Notes: a model not told the origin generated them from the sequence alone. A stretch of 64,000 nucleotides of DNA from Phytophthora quininea (GCA_011947345.1 JAAVTG010000095.1:101222-165221); one strand, 5' to 3'. Shown: positions 21,274 to 33,938, counted from the stretch's first letter. Translations and numbers: made by a program.

Positions 21274-22129
21274 CTAGCTGCTACTCGTCCGAACGCGCCT
21301 TCGCCAAGGTGACGAACGAGTACGAGAAGACGAAGTGCAGCACGCCAAGTTGGTAATTGACTCGGTCGTCAGCGTACCCGTCACCGGCCCCAGCAAGTAC
21401 AAGTCCGAGGTGGTCACGAGGTGGTACAGGATCTGCGCGAGGTAGACGACTTGCTTCCGCATTTCGCATCGGTAGACCCAGCTCTGCGTCTGCAGCACCA
21501 ACCGCTTGTGCGACACCACTTGGTACAGACTCACCAAATCCATGAGCAGGATCTGCGTTACCACCAGCTCATTGACCTGAACGCTACCGGCATAGCGACT
21601 GCGGAGCGTGTTGGCGGTGATGAGGGTACAGACGGGGAGTCCACCGCCAAGCCGTTGACCAACTCCCAGTTCGAGTTGAAGTAGTTGCGCACACACACGA
21701 CCCCGTACTGCACAGCGGGATATCGTCGGGCGAGTGGAGCATCAGACCGTAGGGCTCCCAGTGCTTGGACACCTCGCACGAAGTCTCGATGAAGATATCC
21801 GTCGTGTTCACCGCACGCACTCGACAGCCGCCGCAACAACCTCGAAACAGCGGGTGCACGACGCTCTTGGTCACGTACTTAGTGTTGGTGGCTGGGATCT
21901 TTCTCGCCACGACTGGCAGACAACTCGTGAAGATGTAAGGAACCGGCCCATGCATTCGATCACTCATGACGCATTCCAGACACAGTTCGTCTGTGTGAGT
22001 ACGCTGCATTCGTAGCGAAATCTGAGTAACCAAGTGCGCGTGCATCGTGAGCGCCTCACAGAACGAGTCTCCACGCATGATGTACGCGATGTACCGGTCC
22101 ATCTTCTCGTCCCAAGTCCAGCCATTCAC
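21274..22129 (-). pseudogene. Unrecognised Cys-rich/membrane-protein-like relic
   Basis: The minus strand contains a continuous-looking protein split by frameshifts near 21660-21700. It starts with MNGWTWDEKMDRYIAYIMRG, and a Cys-rich segment (VVHPLFRGCCGGCRVRAV) follows. The motif CEVSKHWEPYGLMLHSPDD comes next, then YFNSNWELVNGLAVDSPS and hydrophobic segments toward 21300. Codon-like continuity across frames argues for a real but damaged gene. The family is not known to me. It may be a multicopy oomycete membrane protein. Confidence 0.35.
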
Positions 22130-22393
22130 AGTGATTGTGACGGAATTGCCGTTAAGGGTACTGCAACCGGTTTTCGCGCACCTAAGGGGATTTGTGATAT
22201 CGTGGCAGAAACTAAGCCAATCGCACCGCGAAGATTACAACATGAAAGGACTGTATATTAGCTATCTCTTGACGTAAGGACACCGACAGAGCTTTCGATC
22301 TAACGCCGCAACACGAATAGTGAGAAAGCACCTGAAACGAAAGTTTTGAAAAGTGTTTACCAGTTACCGCGCATTTCGTATAGTGAAATCAAG

Positions 22394-23960
22394 TCAAAGT
22401 GATAGATACCCGAAATTGGTCGCCGATCCTGACAACAACTGCACAAATGACTCCTCGGAAGCTGTGACGCTCCCCTCGATTCCATAGGCCATTGGACACG
22501 CGTTTCCTGCACCAAATGGACTTGCTGCTGTCCCTGTTGGATCTACTGGGGCTGAAATATCGGTCACCAAAGTCGGTGTGTCGGGCGGCTGGTGGATATT
22601 GGAGTTGCGATCTTGACTGCGATCTGCAGTACTTGAAGCCGATTTTTGCATTCTCCGACTGACGTTTGTGCGTCTCTTCTTGGGCTTTTGGCGATGATCC
22701 TTTGAGAGCTTTTTGACGAGCTCGTCGAGTTCCTTTGCCTTCTTTTTAGCCTCTTTTTCTTCTGCTTTCTGTTGTTCACGTGCAAGTCGAGCCATCTTCT
22801 TTGCTTCGCGTTCACGCTTACGCTTTGCTTTTGCACGCTCGTTATCTTGCTTGCGCTCTGCAGCTGCCTGTTTTCGCTCTACTTTTTGACGTAATTCATC
22901 CTCTTTCTCGCGAGCTTTGAGTCTAAGTTCAGCAAGACGATCATCACGAGTTAGCAGTCTTTTCATCATCAGGTTGATGTAGACGCGATCTTTAGCTGGC
23001 TTTGGTGAGGACGCCGAGCTCATACGTGTGTGCATGACGTTGTATGACCGGAGCTCTGATAAGACAACGCCATCTCGCTGAAGCCTTCGAAGATCGCGTT
23101 GCTTAAACTTGTCCAGCGGAATGGGATCGTCGACCAATATTCGATAGGTTGCGAGATTTGAAAGCGACTCTGAATTTTCGGTGGTAATCTGCTTCTTCAT
23201 CACCTTCTCCACATCCCAGTGCTTGCCCACGAGCTTGCTCGGATGGGTGGTGTCCACGATCGGGTTATTGCTTTGTTTACCAACGCGGGGATGTGGTATC
23301 TTTGCACGTTAGCTGCTCTTGGGGCTACCGCCCACTCGTTGATGACGTGCCGCCATTGCGACTTAAACGCTCGAAAGTAATCACCATCCAAAGGTTGAAC
23401 GAGGTTGTGGTGTGTGGAGGTAGAGAAAGAACCAAGATGTCATTGGCTTTGAATTTCTCCAGGACTTCTAGAGCGACGTGGGCGCTGTGGTTGTCGAGAA
23501 TCAGTAGAATAGGTCATGCTGCAGGTATGCTCTTCACGAAAAAGTCGATCCAGCGGCTGAAAACTTGCACGTCAATGAACGCATTCTCCGTACAGATACC
23601 CCTGTTGCCGGCAGGAGCATCCACGCCAATCCAATCGCTTCGGAATCGCTTGCCCTTGAATATGAACAGCGGTGGTAGCACTGCGCCGGCTGCACTAACC
23701 GTCCAAAGCACTGAGGTGTTTCCTCGGTTGGACCCACGTTTTGTGGCTACTGAAGTAGCCTCTTTCCTTGCTAATACTCGCACAGGTGGCCCTCCTTGTG
23801 GATCCATTCCAGTCTCATCGCAGTTGGATATCCTTGTTGCATCAACGGATGAATTTTGTATTAACGTATCTTGATACTACAAAGAAGCACCACATGTCGT
23901 CCTCGTCAAATGCATCCGCTCTCAAGCGGTCTAAGATGCGTGCTTTACGTATGCTCAGAC
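22394..23960 (-). mobile_element. Pogo/Tigger-type (DDE_1) transposase, decayed
   Basis: The minus strand reads a CENP-B/pogo-like transposase. The first catalytic region is near 23810 (NCDETGMDPQGG). The core continues with NTSVLWTVSAAGAVLPPLFI and FKGKRF. The second catalytic region is near 23500 (PILLILDNHSAHVALEV), with the SLPPHTTTSFN motif after it. The C-terminal tail (22394-23257) is a long Lys/Arg/Glu coiled coil. Frameshifts occur near 23515, 23400 and 23250. The helix-turn-helix N-terminus is not seen. A gypsy fragment begins near 24000 on the opposite strand and may have truncated it. Confidence 0.8.
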
Positions 23961-24089
23961 GATCACTGTGCCGAAGGATAAAAATAGCGATCCACTTGTC
24001 GGACGGACCAAACCAGAGAAGGTGTGTCTTCTACTGTCGCGACAAATATCCAAGATTCTAGCCTTGAACTGGAGACGGGTAGCAGGATA

Positions 24090-24729
24090 TCCTCTACCGC
24101 ATAGATCTAGGATATATACCCTACATGCCAGATGGTGTGGCAGCAAATCCAGACTTTAAGAAGTTGGAGAAACCAGCGCAAAAGTTTTTGCTTCGACAAG
24201 AAACTATACTCAAGATCGCATGAGCGAAGCTCAGGAGCGCATGAAGCATTACTACGACAAGAATAGACATGTGCAGGACTTTGAAGTGAACTATATGGTG
24301 CTGTTAGACGGAAAGAATATTGACGTCCGTCACAAGGGATATGCCTAGTCGAAGAAGCTCGCTCCAAGTTACATTGGACCGTTTCCAGTGTTGAAGAAGA
24401 TCTCGAAGGATTCCTATGAGTTGGGATTAACGAAGGGATTGAAGATGCACCCGGTGTTTCACACATCACTACTAAAACCGTACAAGAAGGACACCAATCG
24501 TAAGCAGAAGGTGAACAAAGTGGTGTTAGCCGATGGCTCCGAGGAACAACTCGTTGAGGCCGTAATTGGGCATCGCAAGTACAAGGGGAAATATCAGTAC
24601 AAGGTCTGGTGGCTTGGCGAATCGAAGTCAGAGTCCACCTGGGAGCCCGTGGAGAATCTAAAGCAGATTCCCGGACTCATTGATCTCTATTGGGGAACCA
24701 AGAAGAGACCGAAGCCATTTTCGAAATAG
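24090..24729 (+). mobile_element. Ty3/gypsy polyprotein C-terminus with chromodomain
   Basis: The plus strand encodes the end of a chromovirus-type gypsy integrase. It includes MSEAQERMKHYYDKNRH, then YIGPFPVLKKISKDSYELGL and MHPVFHTSLLKPYKKD, followed by a chromodomain (GHRKYKGKYQYKVWW, STWEPVENL). An in-frame stop near 24346 and a frameshift near 24200 break the upstream part, while the last 113 codons (24388-24729) are open. No complete integrase, RT or gag is present upstream, so this is a truncated element. Confidence 0.85.
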
Positions 24730-25195
24730 GCGTCTTCTTGAAGAAAGGTCATGTGACGGAATTGCCGTCAGCGACAACATGTTGCAGACGGCAACCCCGT
24801 CAATACATTTTGAGACTATCCAGGTTATGCTGGATAGCTGGCTATCTTTATGGTAGTAAACCTACATACACAAAGCGTTCCTATTGGTCGAGGGCTCCAA
24901 GTTCAAGATTACACCTTCTAGGTGTCTCAAGAACGTCCCATAATCTTTACTCTGATTGGCTCTTAAGTTCTACGGATTTGAAAGAATCCAGTTTTTGATG
25001 GATTCTTGATTATGGGGCGCATCAAGAAGATTTAAGATTCGAGCTACGTTTCCAATTAGGAGCTGTTCGTTGGTAGATCTAGGATTTCATATGGACTTAG
25101 AGAATTGATAGGCTTTAGGATGGGAACTGGATTTCCCTTTGCGCTTCTCCAACGCGCGCTAGCACGGTATACCTGTCTGATCAATCTCACTTCTC
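24730..25195 (+). other. Putative 3' LTR remnant of the gypsy element
   Basis: The sequence directly after the polyprotein stop begins within 25 bp with TGTGACGGAATTGCCGTCA, which contains an inverted TGACGG/CCGTCA and starts with TG as LTRs do. No second LTR was found in the window, so the right boundary is undefined. Confidence 0.3.
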
Positions 25196-25199
25196 AATT

Positions 25200-26693
25200 T
25201 TATTTCCAGTGCCAAAGCGCCTCCTCCAGCAGCGCCACCCCCGTCTCCGCCGTTAACCGACTCGCCCCAACGATTCTCGCCCGCACTACGTGTTGCAGTG
25301 ACGTTGCCCTCCATGGCGTCTTCATATCCAGCCAAACATGAAAGCAAGGCAAGGGTCTTGCCCTTGGAGTGCCAGTGATGTCCCACAACTCGCCGGCCTG
25401 CAATGATCCTCTCACCTCGTTCAGCACCAACTTGCCACGGTGTATTCTGAGTCGTTCTTCTAGCTCTTCCGATGACGGCACAGCTTGTTCCACTCGATAG
25501 AGCGAGGTTGCACACCGAACCAAGCCGACCCGGCTATGCGTTGTAGACTTTGCGACGAGATTAAGACTACAATGGGGTTGTTGATAGCTGTTGTTGTGCC
25601 ACAACCCACAGCTTGTGTGTCTACTTTCAGCAGGTTAATCTCCTTCAACATCTACTTACAATCGTTGACCGCGAATTGTGTCCATGATGCGTTGACGCTC
25701 TTCCAACATAAACTCCAAATCCCCTTGAAGTCTCATCTTGATCGGACTGGCAACAGAGCTCATTTCACATTCGATATCGCTGATACGGCGCTTGATATCA
25801 TTGAGCATGTTGAAGTGCTCTGCGCGTGCACGCGCGGATGAATTTTGGGCCTCTAGCCTGTCTTGTTGCAACTCGGCCTCCCTGGATGCAGCAATTCTAC
25901 CAACCATGGTAAGCAGTACGTCCATGGAATCCGTTTCCTGTTTGCTCTTCTTGTTTGGCGTGGCACAAACTGGTGTGTCCTGACTGCTTCTTTTCTGTCC
26001 GCTCGTTTGACTTGGGGTGGCACTTCGGTCAGGAGTCTTCACACCGGGTTTTCAGAATCGAATTCATCCTTTTTCAATAAGCCTCCACAGACATTACTCA
26101 GAGCATTTGGCCGCTTCTGTTTCACGAACGCGTCGTTGAAGCGGATGCTCAAGACGCTTCCAACAAGGTTCAAGTCGTTCCAAGTCGGAAACGCAGCTTG
26201 GGTCAATTTTCATGCCGGCCATAATTCATTCAGCAATTTGCTCTGCCTGACACAAGCCCAACTATCGAGGTGCATAATCAGCTGTAGTCAATAGCTTGGA
26301 CATAGAGCGGTGACATGACAAACACGGGATAGCGCTGGAGGAGTCCTGAAGCATCATAAATAAGATCTCTACTCCACACCAGGCACCTAAGACCTAATTG
26401 TCCAATCCGCAGATGTTCACGGCCTCGGGTGGTTGTTTACCAATTGCGCAACCGTGGGTGGGATGGGTGACACTCTCTTCCGTACCACCATTAGTTGTTA
26501 GGCGCTGGCGCAGCATGTGCGTTTTAACATTCGCGGAGGTTGACTGGCGCATCAGACGCCGCTGCCATGGCGTCGAAGTTGTATCGGCGGTCTTTGAGTT
26601 CTCCGCGCACAAAGTACAAATGTGCATAAATGATCGATTTGGCTTCTTCTTGTTGAACTGAGGTGTTGAGAGGTTTTGCATGTATCTCCACAC
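25200..26693 (-). other. Unrecognised transposon-like ORFs (BED-like finger, coiled coil)
   Basis: The minus strand has three ORFs that could belong to one damaged element. ORF 26394-26693 has a Cys-x2-Cys...His pattern (FMHICTLC ... ANVKTHML) reminiscent of a BED finger. ORF 25656-26042 (128 codons) is hydrophilic, Ser/Thr-rich and then coiled-coil (IKRRISDIECEMSSVASPIK). ORF 25200-25604 is unrecognised. No catalytic domain was found. A hAT or Harbinger accessory protein is possible but unproven. Confidence 0.3.
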
Positions 26694-27617
26694 TGTAGCA
26701 AATTCATTTTGTTGCTTGTACGTGATAGTACTTAATTATTATAGGGATTCCGAGCGAGTCGACTCCATCATTGCGTCATCGTCGTTGGCTTCGTCGATAC
26801 CATCCTCAGGGGCGATAGTATGAATGACCGATCTCGCATGTATGTTTGCTGCGTCTGCGTGCTATGTCTGTGAAGGTTGACTCTTTGATGCCAGCGTTCT
26901 TTACTACACAGCGATTTCTGAACTGACAGGACCCGCACAACGACAGTCATTGCACTGTTATTATGGAGCACAATTTATCAGTTACTACATCACGTGAGAT
27001 CAACACCTTATCAGAGATTCCATCAGTTCATTTTGACAAGGCGGCAGTGGCAATATTAGGCGATGCTGACGGCCAATTTCGGTGCTCTGTATGGGATATT
27101 TCTTTGCACCACCGTTTGCTATCGATCCCTGGGCATATTATGTCGCACAGAGATAAATATCTGCAACGTGGATTCAGCAACAAAACTCGTAAGCAAAATG
27201 CGACCGTAAGACTGCGAGATGCGAGGAACACCAGTCTTAACGCTAGCCAAGAACCACACCAAGTATTGTCGAAACTTTACTCCTGGAAAAGTGCTGTCCT
27301 TCGAAATCGCTTGGGTTCAATCCTTCCAAGATCGGTTTTGAATCGTGCGAGAAGAAAACTTCTACCTTCCAAGAATTGAACACAGATCGCATTTCATATG
27401 GGCATGTTAAAGACATCGAAGACTTTGTGAGCTGTTGTATAGTGGTGCGGATGAAACGCACTTTATCGTTGACCTGGATAATGAAAGAGCTCTGGCGAAA
27501 ACATGTGAAAAACATATCAAATAAATGCGGAAATTCTGGAAAATGTACTTTGTTCTCAAAAGGGTAAATGTTTCCATACAAAAACCAAGAGTGCAAATTA
27601 GCGCGCGTAATTCACAC
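26694..27617. other. Intergenic upstream of BRCA2
   Basis: A 138-codon plus-strand ORF (26963-27379) has no recognisable features. Nothing else is supported. The region presumably contains the BRCA2 promoter. Confidence 0.4.
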
Positions 27618-30600
27618 ATGGAGGACGATTCGGAGACTTGCCGCGCGGTCTTCGACGCTCTGGGGGTGTTCAAGCAGGACTTCGACACGGCCATGCAGAT
27701 CCTCATGTACCAGGACGAGAAAGTTGCGCGGCTGGCCCTCGAAGACAAGCAGGAGTCAGCAAACCGGAGGTCGAGACGGCGTGGACGCCGGAGCGGAAGG
27801 GTATCACCGTCCAGCAGCTCACACAGAGCCACCAAGAAGAGGCAGAGGGCTCAAGAATGGGAAGAGAATCGACCGGAACCTCCGGCGTCGCCGTTTATCG
27901 CTTTGACGCCCACACAGGCGACTCATAGTCAGCTGCTGACGACGGACAGTCAGTGGAATACGCAACAGGTTTCAAGTTACCCGTTTAGTGGGATATTACC
28001 AGAGTCGCAGTTCATGCCAAGTGCTGCACTGGAGGAGAAGACGCAGGAAACGAAGGATAGGACGCAGGAGGAGCTAGTTGGCGACTCGCAGGACTCGTTG
28101 GGGATTAGTGCAAGTCCACCAGAGACACAAGAGCACAGCAGTGACTCACAGACACAAGCTTCAGAACTGAAGAAGCACCTCGAGTCGCCTAACTCAGTTA
28201 GGCGCGTTACAAAATCTTTCACAGTATCTACAGACCAGCACGCAATTGAAGATACCTCATCGACGATGCCCAATTTGTTCCAAACCGCAAAAGGCAGGTC
28301 ATTAACGCTGTCGAAGGCCAAAGTGCAGGCGTACGAAGCGAAATTGTGCGCTGAAGAGGACGAGGGGAGGCTGTCGCCGAGACAGCAGCGACAGTAGCTC
28401 GCTTTCCGACCAGGAATGCCGCATGCAGCGACAGAGTTGCCGATAGTGGTCTTGAGGATGTTGCTGGTGCAGGGGCTGCGACGATGCTGAGTTTATTCCA
28501 GACTGCGAGAGGTAAGTCTTTGACACTATCAAAGGACAAGGTGCAGGCGTACGAGGCGAAACTGTGCGCCAAGGAGGACGAAGGGGAGATGGTCGCCGCG
28601 TCAGCAGCTCGCTGTCCGAGCTGGAAGGCCGTCTGCAGCGACCGAGTTGTCGAAACCAGTCTCAAGTATGTTGCTGATGCGGGGGCGGCAACAATACCGA
28701 GTCTGTTCCAGACCGCGAAGGGCCGATCATTGACACTATCCAAGACCAAGGTGCGGGCCTACGAAGCAAAACTGTGTGCTGAAGAGGACGAGGTGACCGC
28801 CGTCGCCAAGTCTGTAGCGCCTGAAGCTCGTTTTCAGAGCAGGAATGCGGACAGCAGCTATTGTGTTGTCGATGTCGGTCCCGAGGATGCTGCTGATGGG
28901 GAGCGGCAACAATACCGAGTCTGTTCCAGACCGCGAAGGGCCGATCACTGACACTATCGAAAGCCAAGGTGCAGGCGTACGAGGCGATATTGTGCGCCGA
29001 GGAGGACGAGGAGAAGGTTACTATCGAGTCTCCTGCGTCAGCAGCTCGTGTTCCGAGCCAAAATGCGATCTTCAGCAACCGAGTTGTAGACACCGGTCCC
29101 GAGGATATTGCTAGTGGAGAGGCGGCGACAACGCCGAGTTTGTTCCAGACCGCGATGGGCAGGTCTTTGACACTATCGAAGGCGAAGGTACGGGCCTACG
29201 AAGCGAAATTGTGCGCCGAGGAAGACAAGGGGAAGCCCACCGCGGAATCCGCAGCGTCATCAGTTCGCTCTCCAACCAGCAATATTGCCATTAGCGACCG
29301 AGTTGTCGGTGACAATCTTGAGGCTGTTGCGGAGGCAGCGATAATGCCGAGTTTGTTCCAGACAGCGACGGGCCGGTCGCTGACGCTGTCAAGGGCCAAG
29401 GTGCAGGCATACGAGGTGAAATTGTGCGCCGAGGAGGACGAGGAGAAGGCTGCCGCCGAGTCAGCAGCGTTAGTGGCCCGAGGTACGACGGACTGTGTTG
29501 ATTTTAGTGACCGTGCAAGCGATAATTGTGGGGGCAATGTTGCTTGTTTGGGAGCACTAGACGAAGAGAAGGATCTAACAGTGGCTGGTGGATTGTATGC
29601 TGTTGCTGCTGGTGATGAAAAGCGTGGCTCGCTGAATGAAAAATTCCCTCGACAAAATATGGTAAAGTCATTGGAGACCTCTTGGGGCAGTGCTGCAGCA
29701 CCAAAATCCTCAAATAAGAAGACGAACTTTGCTCATGGGCGTGGTAAATTGGTACGGCGTGATCACCCAGTTGGATCGACGCGCGGATTTGTGCCGCCTC
29801 GGCCCCGTCGAGTCCGCGAACTAGAGGGGGACAAGGAAAATATGAGCCCAGGCAAGTTGGTTCGTCAAACCACAGCGTTGGAAGCCTCGAAGTCATGGCG
29901 AGCTTCACCACTATCATCGGAAAATGCTCATCCGAATCAACGTATGCAGCACCGTCCGTTAAAGGCAAAAGGACTCTGTAAATCTTTAGTTTGTCCCTCA
30001 CAAGAACGGCAAAGTCGGAAAGGATTTCATCCGCCAGTGGCCAGCAAGAAACGCCCCTCGAGTGCTTCACAGTATCGTGATAAGAGTTGCTACCCAGCAA
30101 GCAAGAAGCTGAAACTCGGTGGTGGTGAAGTGGCTCGACCTTTTGTTTATCGGGAGGCTATGAAGATCTCACTCACACATCTCATTGGGCTCCAAGAATG
30201 CGATTCTTCTTTTTGTGGTGCAGCTAACGAAGAACCTCGGATCCAAGTGTTGAACGTAATCACAGCTAGCAATGCTGTTAACGTTCTCTTTTCTCGCAAA
30301 GATTCCAGTGCGGTAGTACAGCGTCATTTTGATGACCCATATGACCCAACCGTTTTTCTAGGCCCTCACGAGATGTATTGCCAATTGATCACTGGGAATC
30401 ATATCACTGCGGCTGTGGGCGCTACGTTTGAGTGGTTCACGAATCACTACCGTTGGATAGTGTGGAAATTGGCAGCGACGGAGCGATCGTTCCCACGTTT
30501 GCTTCTGAATAAGTATCTGACTTCGGACCAAGTTTCACGCCAGATATGCCATCGCTACCAGCGCGACTTGAACGAAGCCCAACGCTCTGTCCTAAAGAAA

Positions 30601-32818
30601 ATTCTTCACCGAGATGCAAGTTCTCTGAGCTGTATGGTCTTGTGCATTGCTGGTGTGCTGCCATATCCCGTTAGAAAAGAGCAACCAATTGACCAGGAAT
30701 TGCCGCCGTGCTGGAACATGGCGCTAGTGCTGACGGATGGATGGTACTCGGTGTATGCTGTTCCAGACGCCCCACTAGCGGCTGTACTGTGGAAACTCCA
30801 TGAAAAATCGAGCATTGTAGGGACTAAAATCGCTACTTGGAATGCGTCTTTGCAAAATTCCACTGAAGGTATCGACCCGATGGAGTGCGCAGTGGTGCGG
30901 GAGTCTCAGTGGAAGAACCCTTTGCTGGCCAAAGATGAGTTAACGCAGTGGCCCTATTTGCAGCTCAGGTACAATAGCACTCGGCGTGTTAGCTTTGAAA
31001 CACAGCTTGGATTGGAGAAGTTGCGCTTGACTGCTCCAATTCAAAACCAGGTACGGAGACAGGAGTCCCAACTTACTTTTTCCTTGTTCAAAAGCGTGCC
31101 ATTAAAGAGTCTAGAAGTTGGCGGTGGGATGGTTCGGTCCGTGCGCGTGAAGGTGACGCGGATTTCACCTGTGCTTCACCTACAATCGAAAGAGTGGGCG
31201 CTAGGGCCGCGAATTCTCTGCGAAGAGCAACTGGAGTTGTATTTCCAGCTTCGTTCGGAATATTCTCGTATGGCCAGGAACAAACAAAGCCGTCAGGACG
31301 ACAAGGACGACGACTTCTTAGTCGATAGAGAAGGTGGTGAGGATCAGATTGCCATCCCTTTGCCTATGCCATTCGTTAAGCTTGACGTGGTTTGCACGCA
31401 TCCTTCCCTTCAAAGAGATAAAGGGACGGGCACTGGCGTTTTGACTGTCTGGCGTCCTGCTGAAGACTTGCTCGCAGGTGGACTCCGAGAAAGTGGCGAA
31501 TATTTTGCCAGTAGCTTGACTGTGAACTGGAAAATCGACGGTGGACACAGTCAGGATGCGTTCTTGCGACTAAGTTCCACGAAGCATACCGTTTTGAGAA
31601 AATTGAGGACGACTTGAGTGACAGCAGCACCAAACTAACTCATACGAAGGACTCAAAGTCGTGTGTTGATATCCAGCAAGCTACAGCAGATTATCGAACC
31701 AATTACGAGAACGGACTGGTTCGGAGTGAGCGCAGATCGACCATCGATGTGTGTGTAGTTGTCGTGCTGGTAACAACTCGCGACATACAGGACCCTACTG
31801 CAACGACTAAAAGACAGGCAGAGGTTTCTTTGCTGGACCCTGCTGTCAAGCCTAAAGAGTCTCGGTTTGTAGAGCACGTTTTCGTCACCGACCGGAGTCA
31901 TCATCTCATGAGCATTCGGCTCTCCGAAATGGAAGTTAACATGCCAGTGAGAAACAGTGCGACGTCATCCAGACGAGCCTCCTCCTCCTCGTTTACTTTT
32001 CGTCGAGGAAACAAGAATGTCTGGAAAGAAGGCGCGATTATCTGTCTAAGTGGGCTCGAAGTTTCCCACTACGATGAGCAACTGCGTGTGCTAGACTGCG
32101 TTTTGGTTGAAAGCACACAGATAGTGTCGTTTCCGTCGAAGAAATCTCCATTCTGGGATGAGTTTCGACTTCTCCAGAGCGAGGTAAAGTCGCCCAGACC
32201 TCCTGAAGATGTCAACCATTTTGTCAACAAGGTAGCACAACTCAAGAGGTACGTCGAGCGTGACGTACTACTGCTAGACAGTGTTCCATCTCAAGAACAT
32301 GACAGCCACGTCGAAGCGATTGAGCACGAGCAACTCACTCAAGATCTGCGGACTCATGAAGAGGAAAGCCAAAAGATCCTACCATCGATACGTCGAGCAA
32401 TCGAGGACACAACCATTTACGATGGGATGGAGCGGTTGTCAAGGTCTTGCCGCTGGTGGGGACAAGTCGACTCATGTTTCCGCGAGAAGTGATAGCGTTC
32501 GCTAGTGTCAATCTGCGGGCGGACGACAATGCCTTCCGCACGGTGTACCTCACACGAGACGCTTTAATGACCATGAAGTCATTGCTACATGCAGCGGGTA
32601 TTGCCAAACCTACTGACGGTGACATGAGCTTAGTCCAAAGCGTTGGGCAGTCCATCAATGAGGTCACTGCAATGCCGCAGTCGAAAGCTAACGTCTTTCG
32701 GTTTGAGATGCGGCAGTCGACGAACGAGCGTCTGATCAATAGCTGGAAGCCGTGGGAGCATCTTCATGCGTCGTACTGGATGGCGCTGAGCGTCGACGCA
32801 ATTTCACCTTCAACATGA
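27618..32818 (+). CDS. BRCA2: BRCA2 homologue (homologous recombination mediator), split by single-base frameshifts
   Basis: This gene would load RAD51 onto single-stranded DNA during recombinational repair. The start at 27618 (MEDDSETCRAVFDALGVF) is chosen because the upstream codons look non-coding. Six BRC repeats (28261-29430; LFQTAKGRSLTLSKAKV type, matching FxTAxGKxVxVS) provide RAD51 binding. Next come a basic linker, then the BRCA2 helical domain near 30430 (NHYRWIVWKLAATERSFP) and an OB fold near 30720 (ALVLTDGWYSVYAV). Further C-terminal OB-like sequence runs to 32818. The frame changes near 28390, 28930, 31600 and 32470, each equal to one lost base. Because the protein is otherwise well conserved, I read these as sequencing errors. 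The total would be about 1,730 residues without introns. Confidence 0.88.
28261..29430 (+). repeat. Six-unit BRC repeat array within BRCA2
   Basis: Units have cores starting near 28264, 28484, 28696, 28915, 29134 and 29347, a period of about 212-220 bp (roughly 72 codons). Each has a conserved BRC core followed by AYEAKLCAEED and a more variable spacer ending in MPSLFQ. The nucleotide similarity between units is high, which favours unequal exchange and makes the array error-prone in assembly. Two fragments of it occur elsewhere in the window (5061-5271 and 12630-12800). Confidence 0.9.
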
Positions 32819-32949
32819 CCAGCAGAAGAAGGACACCGCATCAAGCCCTATTTTTCGCTTAGCAAGTGATGCTCGAAATAGTAGTAAATTTCTCGTTTGG
32901 TCTTATCATCGCTGATCATTCAAGAAAATACAAGCTGCACCACGACAGG

Positions 32950-33408
32950 ATGGTTGGGACGGCGATGTCGAAGAAGCGGGGCGAGGAGTACCTTCGTCAG
33001 CGTGAGAACGGCTTCAATCTCTCGGGTGTGCACCAGGAACGTTTGCCGACGTATAACGCGTTGATGGACCGCAATCTGCGGCACCACTTCGAGAGTCGAC
33101 CGCTACAGAACCACCTGAATGAACTGGGTCTCATCGACCAACGCGGACGCATCGTCGACCTGGACAAACAGAAGTCGAAGCTGTTCATCATCGACCAGGA
33201 ATTCAAACTCGCCGAAGAGGCAGAACGCAAGAAGCACCGCGAAGAGGAAGAACTGCGTCGCCGCGTGCAGATGAAGCGTCACGACGCTCTTCACGACGCT
33301 CGTCAGCGAGAGAAACTCATGCAGCTCAAAGAAGAGAAGAAGATTGCTCGCGAGATCGTGCAGGCCGCCAAGGGCTACAACTCTGTCAAGCCGCCGAAAA
33401 GCAAATAA
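32950..33408 (+). CDS. Conserved coiled-coil protein, function unknown
   Basis: This is an intact ORF of about 152 residues. An N-terminal basic part (SKKRGEEYLRQRENGFNLSG) and a middle with GLIDQRGRIVDLDKQKSK lead into a long highly charged helix (KLAEEAERKKHREEEELRRR). The tail is basic (AAKGYNSVKPPKSK). The start could also be the Met at 32965. It is followed 68 bp later by the MED28-like gene on the same strand. No catalytic motif was seen. A cytoskeletal or flagellar role would be a guess. Confidence 0.7.
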   Translation: MVGTAMSKKRGEEYLRQRENGFNLSGVHQERLPTYNALMDRNLRHHFESRPLQNHLNELGLIDQRGRIVDLDKQKSKLFIIDQEFKLAEEAERKKHREEEELRRRVQMKRHDALHDARQREKLMQLKEEKKIAREIVQAAKGYNSVKPPKSK

Positions 33409-33476
33409 ACATATCAATACCAATAATTATTGCCCCTGTTATCTTGAACAAAGTATACCCGTCAATATTGTCCAAT

Positions 33477-33938
33477 ATGAAGGTCGAAGCAGAGGGGACC
33501 AATGCTGCCGACGCTGCGTCTGCGGGCGAGACGGCGCTCTCGGAGATGAACGCGGCGTTCGCCAGCTGCCTGTCGCTCGTGTGTCCGCCCATCCAGTACC
33601 CGCCGCACTGCCGCTTCAACCCCGTGCGAGACGCCGCCGATACGGCCGAGATCGAGGCCCGCCTGGAGGAGTTTTTCTTACATGCCAAGCAGCTGGAGCA
33701 GCTCTTCCTGAACGACACAGTGGACGCCGTGGCTGCTGTGAGCTTAGAGACGGCGGAAGAGCAGACAGAGGCCACAGGGGGACGACAGCAACAGAGCGAA
33801 CTGGAGCTCGAGATCCTCAACTTGGAGGCCGAACTGGCCGAGAAGAACGACCTGATCGAGAAGTACACGGAGGTGGTGCGAGGCTGGGAGGGCAAATTCA
33901 AGCGCCTGGACCACCGCATGTCGCCCGACCGAGACTGA
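33477..33938 (+). CDS. MED28: Mediator complex subunit 28-like protein
   Basis: This intact 153-residue protein is probably a head-module subunit of the Mediator complex in RNA polymerase II transcription. Two regions resemble MED28. The first is a helix with FASCLSLV and, after a break, EEFFLHAKQLEQLFLNDTV, matching the family's FLDIARQTECFFL-type helix. The second is a C-terminal coiled coil (LNLEAELAEKNDLIEKYTEV then GWEGKFKRLD), matching the family's ELQRKDALVQKH...W pattern. The length is near the usual 150-180 residues. An upstream in-frame Met at 33444 is possible. The assignment is by eye. Confidence 0.6.
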   Translation: MKVEAEGTNAADAASAGETALSEMNAAFASCLSLVCPPIQYPPHCRFNPVRDAADTAEIEARLEEFFLHAKQLEQLFLNDTVDAVAAVSLETAEEQTEATGGRQQQSELELEILNLEAELAEKNDLIEKYTEVVRGWEGKFKRLDHRMSPDRD

